DNA of 64,000 bases from Adenanthera pavonina (taxonomy: Eukaryota > Streptophyta > Magnoliopsida > Fabales > Fabaceae), in assembly GCA_026686845.1 (NCBI GenBank), contig JAIVEN010000003.1, positions 2,482,501 to 2,546,500 of the forward strand. The letters are read 5' to 3'. Position 1 is the first letter of the stretch. Each line of letters starts with the position of its first letter. Below are positions 11,658-24,758 of the stretch, in pieces. The translations under genes and the position numbers were made by a program. The notes beneath the pieces were generated by a model that saw only the letters and a list, made by a program, of their open reading frames with translations, was not told the origin of the DNA and did no database searches.

Positions 11658-14343
11658 TTATCTTTTCTGCTTCTTTGTTATAGAAAATATGCTAATTGGT
11701 ATCTCAGACTGCTAGTACGATTGGAATTTTGTACAAATCTCAGTGGGTTTCCAAATTCGTAGGATCGTTTGTCTTCGATGAGGTAGACAGGTAATTCACG
11801 CGTTCTCTACCCTGCCACAGCAATGAAGTTTCTTTCGGCTCTCAACTTGGTTTCTCTCTCTCTATCTTCTAATTCGGGATTGGGACGTTATGTTATATAG
11901 CAAAGAAAAAGATACACTGAAGGATCTATGGAAGCTAATTTTTATTCTGAAAGGTCATAAAAATTATTCGACGGAATGACATTAGAAAATGGAAAAAAAC
12001 GCTAATTAACTGTTATATCCTCTGGAAGATAAATTAAAGCAAATTGATTTGCCATTGCGCGGAAATTAAGTGGAATTTTATTGGGAAAGCCTTTGTGAGT
12101 GTTGTGATTATTATAAATCATCAGTATACTATGATATGATAAAATAGAATTAGAATTACTAATCATTTGTTGTACATGTAGTAATTTACGTGGCATTTTG
12201 TTAATTTAACAATATTAATTAAATATTAATAATGGATATGTACGGGTAGATACCAAATTTAAGTTACTATATCATATCAAAACAATAAACATTACAGAAA
12301 TTTTTTTTATAATATTTAAATGTAAATAACTTTTTTTGTACTTTAAATATTATAGAATGATAGATTTATTTGCGTATTTTTAAAATTGTATTTATACCGA
12401 TTTTAACGAATGTCATTGTTGAGTTAATTACCTTAAATTTTGTGAAATATACAGAATATATTAATAGAAATGGAATGAAAAGTAATAAAAATTTAGGGCT
12501 AAAATGAACAAAAATATACTATGTCAATGCAACTCCATAAAAATAGTTAATTATCTCAATTTTTATTTGAGAAATGAAAAGAAAAGTAAATGCATATAGT
12601 TACTAAAATTTTAGAAGAAACAACAATAACAATTGAATATGTTATCCAGATATGACAGTTGTAAAATTAAGTGGGATTCATCATGGTGAAATTGAACAAT
12701 GACAAAAATGTACTGACTACTGAAACGCTCTATACAAATTTAAAAAAGTTAGAATTAATTGGTTTGAATCATAATTTTGAAGAATTAGTGTACATTAGCA
12801 AAATTGTTGTCCACTAACAGGGTATAAAAAAAAGTGTGTCACTTTTGTATTATGTAATTTGTCTACTATATATTATATTTTGTCAAAAAAATTACAAATT
12901 GAATTATAATGAATGTTCACTTTTTATTTGTAGAAACAAATTCGTATTTTAAAAATTGAAATGAACGTAGATGGATCAGCACTTGCTAGCGACAGACGTT
13001 CTTGTGGGGCAACTTAAATTGCTCAGGTTTTGCAAATGCATCCTCACAAAAACGGAAATGCGGGCCATAAGGATGGAAGAGTCAGCCTTAATGCATATCT
13101 ACAGACAACAATTAAATCAATATAGAATATAAAATGTATAATAAATTAATATTATTTATAATATTTGATTATACTAATCACAAATCATAAATAGCATAAC
13201 TTAGCTTTTTTATTAAATGTATGAATCCCAATATCTAGTTAAAAAAGCTAGGTGCAGTAACCATGCTAATTGATTTTGGGATAATTTAGCCCTCCTACAA
13301 TTAGAGGGAAGGGCTTTAGCCCTCCTACAATTTGGGGGAACTAAGCTTATCATATGCTGTTATAGTTTTTCCTTTTAAGATTTTATAAACTAATACGTTA
13401 CCTTATCTCACAACTTCAAGATTGATTAGATAATACAATTTTTTTAACAAATAATACAAATGTCTTGGTGCATGTGATTCATGAAATCTAAAGAAAGTTC
13501 ACTCTCTTTGCAACTTTGTAAATAATTACTATTAATTCGACATTTAATATTTCATGAATATTAAATATTAATATTGATGTATAAAGAATCATAATAATAT
13601 ATAAACTGATCAAGTCTTACACATACGGTAGCTTCTTTTTGTTTTTTTCTTGATAAAAAAAATCTGGTGCCTTCTATGCAATCAAATTTTATACATCAAA
13701 TGCATTAAAATAATGACCCAAAAACAATGCACTACAGTAAAAGCATGCCATCTAAAATACATCTCTATCTTTCAATTCATTTGTAAATCTTTTTCAAAAC
13801 TTAAATTCTTTTTTTTTTTGTGCCGAAACTATCTATTATCTTTTACATTAATAACAACAACAACAATACTATGAAATTAAATTTTTTCCCTTTTTTTTAT
13901 AGCACAGCTTTATATTTGTATTTTTTTCTAGTAAATAATTTTTATGGAGCAAGCCTCCTGATGACCCCGGGCCGTGCCTGCAACCGGACTTTTTTGGCCC
14001 GCTCTAGGCGCTGTTCTGTGGGTCAATTTCCGCAGGGACATTTGAGCTCATTAATTTAAGTAAATTGTTAATTAATTTCCTATCATTAATTTTTTATCGT
14101 AAATCAGTTAATCAAGTTATACAATTTATAAAAAAAATATTTACATTGGAACATTAGTAACACTTTTTTTTTCTCCAGGGATCTTTATGCGTTCTCTTAT
14201 GTAAGCCACAAATCCCCGTAATTTTTTTTTTCTCCAGAACTAATGCCTAATGTTTCAATCCATTTTTTTTCCCATGATTTTCTTTCCTAAGCAAAAATTT
14301 CACAATTTCGTTAATCTCCAAAAACACGAAAATGCGAACATCT
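11658..14343. other. Spacer between VARICOSE and the J-protein gene
   Basis: This contains the VARICOSE 3' UTR (immediately after 11657) and then AT-rich DNA without a convincing gene. Near 12955-13015 the frame reads NVDGSALASDRRSCGAT before a stop; this is weakly like the start of a LINE-type RNase H domain (NVDGS motif). A roughly 35-bp unit (tttagccctcctacaatt...) is repeated in tandem at about 13286-13340. Confidence 0.6.
13955..14050. other. Isolated GC-rich patch in AT-rich spacer
   Basis: About 95 bp containing gaccccgggccgtgcctgc and ggcccgctctaggcgctg stand out sharply from the surrounding A/T runs. No conserved reading frame or RNA gene could be recognised. It may be a captured gene fragment or the end of an element. 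Confidence 0.4.
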
Positions 14344-14829
14344 CTACCAGCATTGATCTGTTTCCCATCTTCGGGTCGTATAGAATCCGGACGAGTCAGC
14401 CTGAATTGACGACAAATACGGACGCCTCCTCCGACGAGCAGCCATCAACGAGAGATCATACAGTGCTCTGGCCGACGGATCGGAGAGCGTGGCATAGGCG
14501 TTGTGGATCTCGATGAAGTCACTGCCATCGGATTCTGATCGCTGCACGGCGGAATCAGGGTGGTACAGCTTAGCCAGAGCCCTGTAAGCCGACTTTATTT
14601 CCGTCGGAGACGCATTCTGGTTGACTCGGAGCACTTCGTAGAGATTCAATGGCCGGCGAGAATCGATCACCGCAGGACCAGCATCCTTCGTGAAGGTGCC
14701 GATCGATGCTCTGCACTTCTTCGAGGACTTTACAGGTAGACGCCGGAGAAATCTAAGGGATGAGGCGTTGGAGGACGATAGCCGGTGTAACCGGCCGGCC
14801 GGGACGGGAAGGTTGAGGGTTCGGGACAT
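14344..14829 (-). CDS. Plastid-type J-domain protein (DnaJ11-like), 161 aa
   Basis: A single-exon gene; small J-proteins of this kind stimulate Hsp70 ATPase activity, here probably in the chloroplast stroma. The ATG at 14829 is followed by a Ser/Arg-rich, acid-poor leader (residues ~1-45) typical of a transit peptide. The J domain covers about residues 62-126: NLYEVLRV opens helix I, the HPD catalytic tripeptide is intact at 90-92, and NAYATLSDPSARALYD gives helices III-IV. A short basic tail RRRRRP follows at ~132-137. Length and layout match the chaperone protein dnaJ 11, chloroplastic family (roughly 160 aa). There is no Gly/Phe, zinc-finger or C-terminal client-binding domain. The plus-strand frames over this region are antisense shadows. 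The plastid location is inferred from the leader. Confidence 0.92.
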   Translation of the reverse strand: MSRTLNLPVPAGRLHRLSSSNASSLRFLRRLPVKSSKKCRASIGTFTKDAGPAVIDSRRPLNLYEVLRVNQNASPTEIKSAYRALAKLYHPDSAVQRSESDGSDFIEIHNAYATLSDPSARALYDLSLMAARRRRRPYLSSIQADSSGFYTTRRWETDQCW

Positions 14830-14910
14830 CTACAAGGGTAGGATGGGCACAATCGTCGTAGGAGTAGTAGGTTTAGGTGTGAACTTGTTAACGCAAAAGA
14901 AGAGAGTGGT

Positions 14911-14917
14911 TTATATA
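14911..14917 (-). promoter_or_regulatory. TATA box of the J-protein gene
   Basis: On the minus strand this reads TATATAA, in the context gctatataaacc, about 82 bp upstream of the ATG at 14829. That spacing suits a plant core promoter with a short 5' UTR. Confidence 0.65.
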
Positions 14918-15072
14918 GCGGTCAAACACTTGAAGGTAAAGAGAAGAGGGTAGAGAGAGAGGGAAGGGTAAAAAAGTACATTTGGTGAGGCACGAGGGTT
15001 GAGTGCAAAACCATGTGCAGTCGATTTTCAGTAGGGAGGAGAGAGGGAATGCGGAAAGTGAAGTTTGAGTGT

Positions 15073-15115
15073 GCCACGTGGCTGTACGCTCTATGTTTTG
15101 GATTGCCTTCTAGAA
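15073..15115 (-). promoter_or_regulatory. Palindromic G-box and heat-shock-element-like core upstream of the J-protein gene
   Basis: GCCACGTGGC at 15073-15082 is a 10-bp palindrome around the CACGTG G-box (bZIP/bHLH site; ABRE core). TTCTAGAA at 15108-15115 matches the inverted nTTCnnGAAn dimer of a heat-shock element, with another GAA 5 bp further on. Both lie about 245-290 bp upstream of the J-protein ATG. Stress control is an inference. Confidence 0.45.
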
Positions 15116-15124
15116 GACTGGAAC

Positions 15125-18100
15125 CTTAGGGCTTCGGCAAAGTGGCACCACATTTACCTGTTTGTTATAAAAAATTTAAAGTAAAAAATTTAATTATATT
15201 CTTAAAATTTCTTTTACTCTTATTTATTATAATAATATAATTCTTATTAAATAATAATTTTTATTATTATTAAGTGGGAAATGTGAAACCAATTAAAATA
15301 AATTTAAAAATATTATGATTAACCAATCTTATAAAAATTTCAATAATAATTTATGAGATTAAGAAATAAATAATTAAGGACAAAATAGGACCAAAACAAG
15401 CTTATAAAAAACACCTTATAAAAAAATTGAAAATAGTATATCAGTATTAATGTATATTTAATCTAATCTAATATCTACAATTAAAAAGAGCTTTGTATAT
15501 TTCATGAAACTCAAAATGAGTGATATTTTTATTTATAACTTATAAATAGTGAAGGTTGCATTACTACTCTTTACATTTTCTATTTTATATTGACAAGTTA
15601 CATTATTCATAATTTATTAATAATTCAGCTTATTTTTCCCAACTTTAGTTAATGTATGAAATTTGATCTTATTATTAATATAATAATGTATAAAGTATAT
15701 AATAAGTCATACTATTCACAATTTATCATCCATTAAAATCATTTCTCAATCTTCCCAATATATAAGAAATTTACTTGCCCCTTCTTTAGAGGAGGGAAAA
15801 ACAGATGAGAGAGAAATTAGGAGAAAATAAGAAAAAAATTGGATTCATAATTTTTCCCTTTCTATACTTTCCTCTCATTCTAAGGAAAACCTTAATTCAA
15901 GTAAAATGTCTAATTTTTTCACACATATTGCTACCAAGTATTTGATAAATTACTTATAAAATTTTACATCTTATATTTCAGGTTATTAAAAATTCCGTTC
16001 AAGAATTGTTTTATGAATGAAGATGTTCTAGAATGAGAAACTTCTAAAATTTATATTTTAGAGGAGATTTTCTATCCAGATGATTCTTATTCAATTGTTT
16101 TTATGTTTTTTTTTGGAACTTTTTATAAATGTCAAATGTTTCGCACTTATACATTTTGTTGCAAGTAATTGTAATTCAACCGATTAACAAAAACAAGTTG
16201 TAATCAACCACCAATTATTTTCTTTCTTTGACTAATGTTAGAAAAATAATTTAGATCTAAATTATTTTTATTGAAGTAGAATTTAATTTGTCAATATCAT
16301 ATATGAATTTTATCTGGCCAGTTGTAAAAGTCATAAAGTCATGGAAACAACATTTCTCCTTATTATATAAGAAATAAAATATATAATATTTATTACTTTT
16401 TTTGGTGAACAATATTTATTACTTTTTTTATTATTATTTATTAATATATAAGTATGGATATCATTTTTCCCTCATATTCTCACTTTTCTCTATTTCCATA
16501 TTTAATATTATGAAAATCAGCTGACTAAACTTTTTTCCTGTAATATACTATAATCAGTTTAAAGTCTGAACCATCCAAATCTCATATAAACAATCTTGAT
16601 GAAAAATACAGTTTAATGCTCTTTATTATTATTATTGTTTTCGCAATTTAAAATGTGCACTAGATTCAATTTCCTCGTGACTCTAAAACAGAATACGTGA
16701 GGCGATCCACATATATACTGCGATTTCCAATTGCAATGCTGTGGGCTGTCGCGACGCGTGATGGATTACTTGACGTGCGGCTGTCCCAACCATCAGTTAT
16801 ATCCGACATCAAGAATCAAGTGGATGTCTTGCTAAATCACAAATATTCACAATAAAAAAAATATATGATTTTAGGTTGAAGATATTACGGCAAAACAAAA
16901 TTAAATTTATTTCAAAAGTCTTAAGTATAAAATTTTAATTTGAAATCTTGAACTGATATTCTTTTACACAATTCAATTTTTCCACTCTGTTCGTTCCATT
17001 TAATTTCAATATCTTCAATATATAGTCTTTTATTCTAAAATTATTTTAGATTTTTATCCATAATGTTCTTATTCCTTCTTTATTTTTTTTTTGAAATTTT
17101 GCACTTATATCAAATTTAATTGACTCACATTTAATATTTTTTAATTTATATTATTTTTATTTTAAAAGATACAAAACACAAAACAAAAACATTTTTAATT
17201 AACAACTTAAAAAATGCGATTGTAACATTGAATTTTAAAATAAAAGATTAATTTTAAATAATTCAAATTTATTTTAAAAAAAACAAGAGAGAAAAAAGCC
17301 AACTTGTCATTTGACAACCTTACCAAAGCAAAACCATGTTCTCTTCAAAAGTAATAAAAGTAAAACAACTGCCCCATAACTTAAAGATTCTTCTCATTAC
17401 CATCATTGCTCTTATTTGATACTTTTTGAATCCTCATAAATTAATTTTTTTTCTTGAATAATATTTTTTTAATATTTGATTTTATTTTAATTAAACTGAA
17501 CACGTCTTTATGTATTACACGAAATTTTAAAAATAAATCAAAATATTCATAACTTGTTAATGATATGAGATGCTATAACTTTTATATTTCAAATTAAATC
17601 AAGAATAATATTAATTCATAAATTTTAAAATCTCCCATATAAATTCCATGCCTGTTATTGTTGCATTGTCATTTTTAGAGACTTACCAGGTGCCCCTTCC
17701 GCACGTGGGTTCGTCTAGTATGATGTGAAATAAATGAATCTGTCTCAAACATGACACATCATGCATTTGGATTTATTTAAAATGTTTTAAAATGTACAGA
17801 ATTACTTATAACCAAAAAAACATTAATAGCCAGATATGAAACACTAGACATTACATATCCTTTTATGCCAAAATCCTTGGTCTTACTCAAAGCAGTTCAT
17901 ATGTGTTTGGATTTGAAATTATATTACATCGAATTTGAAAAATGAGCCGGACAAGCATAATTATATCTAACCAAACCAAATCGAGTTAGGTTAGAGTACA
18001 TGGGTTAGAAAAGAAGCTCAATGCATAAATATGTTAAGAATCAAGTTAAGTCAATATTTGAACTAATCATTTAATTAAATTATAAATATCACATCGTGGT

Positions 18101-20750
18101 TGAGTCGAATAGAAAAAAAAATGATACTTTCTAAATAAAGTTTTAAATTTAAATCCTATGGATGAAAAAAATCATAAACCATTTGAAACCCATCAGTTAA
18201 ATGTGGATTAGTCAATACTACCATATATTAGATTGTCCCAACATTTTTTTAATATATAAACTTACACAACACTCATATCAAATAAATGATAAGTTTATAA
18301 TATATTATATTAACTTATGTTATAAAGCTCAATAAAACGTATTAAACAAAATCCTCAGGTTGTACATTTGTAACAGCACTTAAAATATTTTAATAAATTA
18401 ATAAATAAAGAACTAAATTTAGAGGGGAAGCCCTCTCATATACAAGACTAAACCAACCAACCTTATGTGTTACCACAGAGGCTTATAATTGTAAATTGAA
18501 CCATATATATGGATTGAATTAAGAGATCAAGAAGCTTGGCCCAAGAAAAAGACCTAGAAGCGACCCCTTTTTATTAATTATTTATGACTTTTAGTTTATT
18601 TGGTATTCTAGACTAGATTAGATACGGTTCTTATTAGGCTCCTGAAATTAAAATCTATGGATTCACATTAAACAACAATTAAACAAGCAAATAGAATAAT
18701 GAAGTGAATACACAAACAATTAAAAGAAGCCAAATGAAGCCTATGTGCGGTTTTTATTATAGGCTCATAAAATATATAAGGCATGTTTGACAGTGTTTTC
18801 TATTTTTTGGTTCTTAAACTGTTTTTGAGAATAAGTTTTGAAAACAGGAAAAATAAAAAAATCTGTTTGAATAGTTGTTTTCAAAATTATAACTAGTGAA
18901 TGATAGATGTGTTATTCAAAATTTATAATTTTACCATTAATGAAATTGGTGTTTTTCACATTTTCTTTTGTTTTCTATAACAAAAACTACAAAGCACCTT
19001 AAAAATATTCTAAGTTTTCTATTCTTTTATTTTTCAGAACAATTTATAAAAAAACATGTTTACTAAACAAGTTTTCTTATTTTTCTATTTTCAAAAATAG
19101 AAAAAATGTTTTTAAAAACTACACCAAACAAGCCCATAGACTCCGATGTAACTTATAAGCAACTATTGATGTTCTCAATTTTGTAAAATTAAGTTAAGAT
19201 AAATTAAGTTTGTAAAAATAAAGTTTAGATAAAGTAAGTTTGTTGTAAGTTGTTATGTTTGAATATTCTTTTATTTTTAAATATATAATATAGAGTAAAT
19301 TTATTTATCCTTTTTCAAAACTCACGTTTTGTTAAAGGAAAAATAAATTTTTTCCTCATCTTCCAAAATCACATTTTAACCCACTTTTCATTTTTTAAAA
19401 AGATAATTTGTATTTGACCAAACACATTTTCTTAAAAAACCATAGTTGAAAACTATAATACCTTTTTTATAAAGATAAACCAATCATGAAGTAATTAGGA
19501 TAATGAAATATGTATCCAGACAATGAAAAGAAACAAAATAAAAGATATTGTACATAAGGTAACGCCATTTGTCCCACTTTTTTTTATCAAAACCCTTCTA
19601 TTTGTGTTTTAGAATATCATGGATATAATACTTAGCATGAACAATGACATTTTAAAATATCCCCTTGAACTTGAAGTCTTGTAAGATTCAAGATTAAACG
19701 AATATATTTATTATATAGAGGTTATAATATAGTGTTGGTTTAGTATGTGTTTTAAATGCAATTCATATATAAAAATCTTTCACATTAACAAAAAAAGATA
19801 AGTGCTATTTAAATGATGATGATTATAATAAATGTGATAAGACCCTTTCATATTATGAAAAATAAAATAAAATTCTTACATTGACTTGAAGTTCGAACCT
19901 TGTTAACCATTTAACGGATTATTTCTTTAATAATTTTAGTTGTCATGAATAAATATAAAAATTATAATTATAAATGTTATAATATTTCATGCATATCTTA
20001 TTTTTTTTATAGTATATATGATGTTTAAAACACTATAAAAATATTTAACATGAAAAGAATTTCTGAACAAATCATATGTACTTCCTTTTTAATCTTGTTG
20101 AAATCATATAATATTTTTATTTTTAAAATAAAAAAATTAAGATACTCTTTAGGTTTTTACTGAAAATTTTTTCATTTAAAATATTTTAGTTAAAATATAT
20201 GTATTTATGTTAATAGAGATTATTTTAATAAAAAATAAAATTAAAATGAAATATAAGATAATTTTCTTTCCAAAAAGAATTATTTAATTTTTGAAAAACG
20301 AAAAATTACATAATAAATCAAATTAAACTAAGAATAATATTTATAATTTTTTTTTTTGTTATGGGCAAGTGGCTTTCAACACTGCCTTTTACATCAAAAA
20401 GGACGACATTGATTGCCATAATATTGAAATGTATAGTATAATCCATTGAACAATTGGCGAATGATGAGGATGAAATGAAGTTCCTGTTTGGTTTTTGGCT
20501 TTTTATCATGTCATCCCAATCCATTGCCTTACAAACCTATCTGTGGGCTGTGTCGGATATTTGATATTTCAAACATATCCTTATCAAATAGTTGAATGAA
20601 TGCACAATGAGTCATATTTGAATTGATGATAACTGGTCAAGTTTTTCATGACACGCGTTTTGGACCACAGTAACCTTATCACAATCGACATTCAGAAGCA
20701 ACTCCCCTGACCAAGACAAGACCACTATTCTCAAAGTGTGAGTAATTAGT
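15125..20750. other. AT-rich gene-free spacer
   Basis: Long A/T-rich DNA with no supported coding region on either strand. Open frames are short and without family motifs. It holds at least one MITE (about 18781-19137), a short direct duplication (atatttattacttttttt at about 16390 and 16423) and no recognisable RNA gene. Confidence 0.7.
18781..19137. mobile_element. MITE-like element, copy 1 of a family
   Basis: The left end reads ggcatgtttgacagtgtttt, and the right end in reverse complement reads gggcttgtttggtgtagttt. The interior is AT-rich with long T/A runs. An internal segment (attcaaaatttataatttta, then ccattaatg) recurs at about 41385-41415 in a second element, so this is a dispersed family. 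Confidence 0.5.
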
Positions 20751-21675
20751 GCCCATTTGGTTAGATTACATGTGAGGTTATGTGATGTAATGGAAATTAC
20801 ATTACTTGAGTTGAGCTGTTTGGTTGTACCAAATACATGTAATGATGATTACCTAATATAATGTTAAATATCTTAATAGAGATAGTCTCCTTTATATCCA
20901 TTTTCTTATGTAATCTCCTTCACAGGTATATGATTTTTATGAAAAGTTTAAAATACCCCACACTACCTTCTTTGTCTTCACCCCACTTCATCTTCATTGA
21001 CCTGCTCCATCTCCACCAATATGGACCATCATCGCTAACGACACCACCTTCAACCTTCATCTCCTCCATTTCCCACATCATTCCTCCTTCATTCTTCCTC
21101 CTTCGTTCTCCCACCCCAAACCCCGTTCTTCTAACATGTCATGAACCTTTGATCTGAGCAAATCAACGACAACTTCAATCTTAGGGTGTTATGATTGTTG
21201 GTCTTGGACGAGGTTTGATCGACAATAGGATCATTCACCTCCCTCAACTCCATCACTATGCTTCAAAGGTCGCAACACTATCATCGTCTCCTCTTGGCTT
21301 GAAGCGATCTAGGTTTAAAGTCATTGCACCATTGTGCTCGGTGGTTCGAAGCCATTTCACCATTGATCTAACTTCTCACATTCTCAACCTTTGATTATCG
21401 ATAGTGTTAACATGTGATTTAATTGGTGATAAGTTTGCCGCCTGCGTGGGAAAGAGAATGACAAGGAGGGAGGGGGAGTTTTTTTTTTTTTTTTTTGAAT
21501 TTAGGGGCAAAAGAGACATTTTATATTTATCTATATTTTTCTTTTAATAAAATATAAACATCATTCCCCAATATATAGATATCACACTATATAAATCCAC
21601 ATGTAATCATTATCCCATTACATCCCTCACACCCTTCACATCACGTAACTCTCCTAATAATTGAACCAAACAGGC
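20751..21675. mobile_element. Non-autonomous DNA transposon with worn terminal inverted repeats
   Basis: The left end gcccatttggttagattaca continues with gttatgtgatgtaatgg. The right end in reverse complement reads agcctgtttggttcaattat and then gttacgtgatgtgaaggg. The ends are imperfect inverted repeats of about 60 bp with a gttaNgtgatgtNa core. The interior (about 20955-21400) is C/T-rich and unlike both ends, possibly captured sequence. The open frames there (20861-21157, 21191-21394) show no known domain. Confidence 0.5.
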
Positions 21676-22205
21676 TATAATTGGAAGGGGAGGGAGGGGA
21701 GAGGATGAAAACAGTAAATTTTCCTTATGTTGTATAATTTATTTATTTGATAAAAGTGGAGGAAATTTTTTAATAATGAATTTTTTCTCCCCTCCCCTCC
21801 CCTCCCCTCTAAAAGCGGTAGAGATTTTGAAGGAAAATGAACAATAACATAGTTAACAATCAAATTCGCCTAATTATTTTATTATTTTAAAAAAAACTCC
21901 TTGAGTTATAATAAATAATATATAAAATTTTTTGGGGTGACATAAAATATATATGCTATTTGTTAATTAAGTAAAGTGAAAAATATTTATTTCTCTAAAA
22001 TAAAAAATGAATTGTAAATTTTTTTGGAAAAAAAAGATAGAAAAAACAACTTAAAATGAATAAAGATATAATTGTCCATGTGTTATCATTTTTCCTTTCC
22101 TCCATCTTAAACCAAATAAAGTAATATTAAAATCTCATTCTATCCCCATTAACAAATAAAAAAAATAAGTTATAAAATCCTCCCTCCCTCCTTTACCCTC
22201 CCTCA
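21676..22205. mobile_element. Element with G-rich/C-rich inverted ends
   Basis: The left end starts ggaaggggagggaggggaga, and the right end (about 22175-22205) reads ctccctccctcctttaccct, so the ends are inverted G-rich repeats as in some plant MITEs. An internal run at 21788-21809 has four CCCC blocks separated by single T. It lies directly against the preceding element. Confidence 0.4.
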
Positions 22206-22468
22206 CCTTGAACAAGTGTCACATTGGTTTGAGAAAATTGATTCCCCACATGTTAGGGATTGGAATTGATGAATTATATGTGTCTAGGAATAAAGAGTGT
22301 GCAGACTTAGCAAAGAGTATTAGCGCAACAACCGAACAAAGTACCTTCTAGTGGGAGTGTTAGATTTGTATCTCCCAATTCTCGAAAATCAGTTGACAAA
22401 AGTCTTCATGAAAGGAAAAGGGAAAGGGATGATGAATACCTACATCTCTAAATAAGAGTGTGTGGACT

Positions 22469-24726
22469 AGGGGTGGGGGATTATAACTCGAACTGATCCA
22501 ACCCGGTCCAACCCAAAGCAACTCGGTCCAAAGTGAACCTAGTCCAATTAGCCTAAAATTGAAACCCAATGTTCAAGCCAGGTTGGTTGCCCGGGTCAGA
22601 CCAAGCTATGGGTTGCCCTTTCAAACCAAATGTCTAACTCAGCCCGAGATTTTACTTTTTATTTTTATAAAATATGTTAAACAAAGTTGTTCAGTGTACT
22701 AAGATAATAGCAACCCTAAACTCTTCCACATCACACAGACCGTAGACCATAACCTTAGAATACCTTCAAATCTCCTTCACCATTCACCATAACTCTTCAC
22801 CATCATTGTCTGCTCACCTTTTCTCCATTTTCTCAAGTATTTCTTTTCTCTTTCGCTTTGAGATTTCACTGTTTCTCTAACTCTCTATTTACCCTAACTA
22901 AAGATTTGAAATTTCTTCTCAAGAATTAAACAACAATTGCTATCAAATCTACTTGCCGGTGCTTTGTCATCGTCCTTATCACCCACCATCTTCCTTGTTC
23001 TCCAACTCTCTGTTTGCCACAACTTAGTGTGTGCACTCACCTTGAGCTTCTTGGTTCAGTACTTAGGCTTCATTCGCATGCTATCAGGCCCTTTCTTTCT
23101 CTTAGATCTTAACTGAATTTAGTTTCAGAAGGTGCATTTCGTGATAAATCTTTCAATGCACTTTTACTTATAGCTTTTTAAGTCTTTGGTTTCCCAAGGT
23201 TTTATTTTGTATTTTCTTAACTCTAGAGTGACAAAATTTCACATCAATTTAGGTACCTTTTTCTAATTCAATCTCCATTAGTTTTCTCCGTCCACCTAAA
23301 TATTGTCTTTTTCCAATCTTTTTTATTGTTGAACCCTTTGACTTAAAGGTGGATTATTGTATTTATTGAATGGCCTTGTGCTTGTTTCTTCCTTGATAAA
23401 GAGGTTAGCTAAGCCCACACTGTCTCAATTAAGTCTAATACTTGATTAAGTTATACATCATTGTGAGATATATATATATTGATGTATAATTTTATATTAT
23501 TTATACAACATAAATGACTAATTTGTAGAAAGGTCAGCTAAGCCCACTGTCTCACCAGTTTTATGTTAACAATGAAGAGTTGAGGAGGGGATGGGATTAG
23601 GAAGATACAACATGCAGAGGCTTTAGATAAGTATCAAGGAGTGAAAAAGACAATTTCTAGATCTTATTTAGTCTTTGGTTCTCTAAGTTTGTTTCTTTTT
23701 CTTCTTCTTTTTCCAACTTCCAAATTTGTTGAAACTTAGATATGTGCTACAATTTGGTTTGTTGTTTTAATGATATGTTGAATTAGAATTTGTCTCTTTT
23801 TACATTTTCTTGTTACTTTAATTTGTATGAGCTTTACTTTGTTAGTTGAGTTGAGGGTACTAAATATTTTACATTTTACTTTGAATGTGCTCTGCTCTGC
23901 TTAGTGTGACCAATAATGTACAATATATCCACTATAAAAGAAGAAGCATTTCATTTGGCATTCTTGCTTTTTGACAATTTATGAGTTAATGACAATACAG
24001 TCATTAATTCTCTTTCACTGCACTACATTATTGAAAAAATCAATACTTAGTACTTGGAGTGAGTTCTTCTTTATCATTAAAATAGAATGACCTTTTCTAA
24101 ATCAGTGTTGGTTCCCTCTTTCCATTCCCTTGTTACACTTTGTACCTAAAATTATATTTATAATTGTGATCAAGTATGGATAATTATGGTGATTATTTTT
24201 TTTCCTTTTTCAGGTTGAATGGTTGGATGCAAAGTGGTTTGAACTTTGGGTTACTTGTGTTTTGTAGATGGTCATATTTAATATTACCTAGATGTTTGTT
24301 AATTCGTAGTTGCTGACTTGATGATAAAAATCTGCTACCAAATATATTATATATCTTATTCCTGCAACATAGAAAGCATTTAGTCATTTATCTTATGCTT
24401 AAGTGACTTATTGGTAGTAGTAGCATGAATTTGTTGGTATGTTTTAGTGTATGATGGGACGAATGTTATTGGAAATCTGTAAATGTATAATTTGTATTTT
24501 GGGCTGATCTTATGGTTTTACTAATTAGTATATAATGATACTAGTGGCATGAATATATATTTTTCAGATTGTTTCAATTTTTTAGATGTATTATGCGTGT
24601 ATGCATATGTCTATGCGTTGGTTGGTAATTTTATATACATATATATATCTATGTCTCCAAATGTTGGTGAGTAATTTCATATATATATATATATATGTGT
24701 GTCTAGATGTTGGTTGGTAATTTTAT

Positions 24727-24758
<32 letters not shown>

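Noticed and set aside
12955..13060. A LINE RNase H start (NVDGS motif)
   Set aside because: Only about 17 residues fit before a stop; too short to call as an element.
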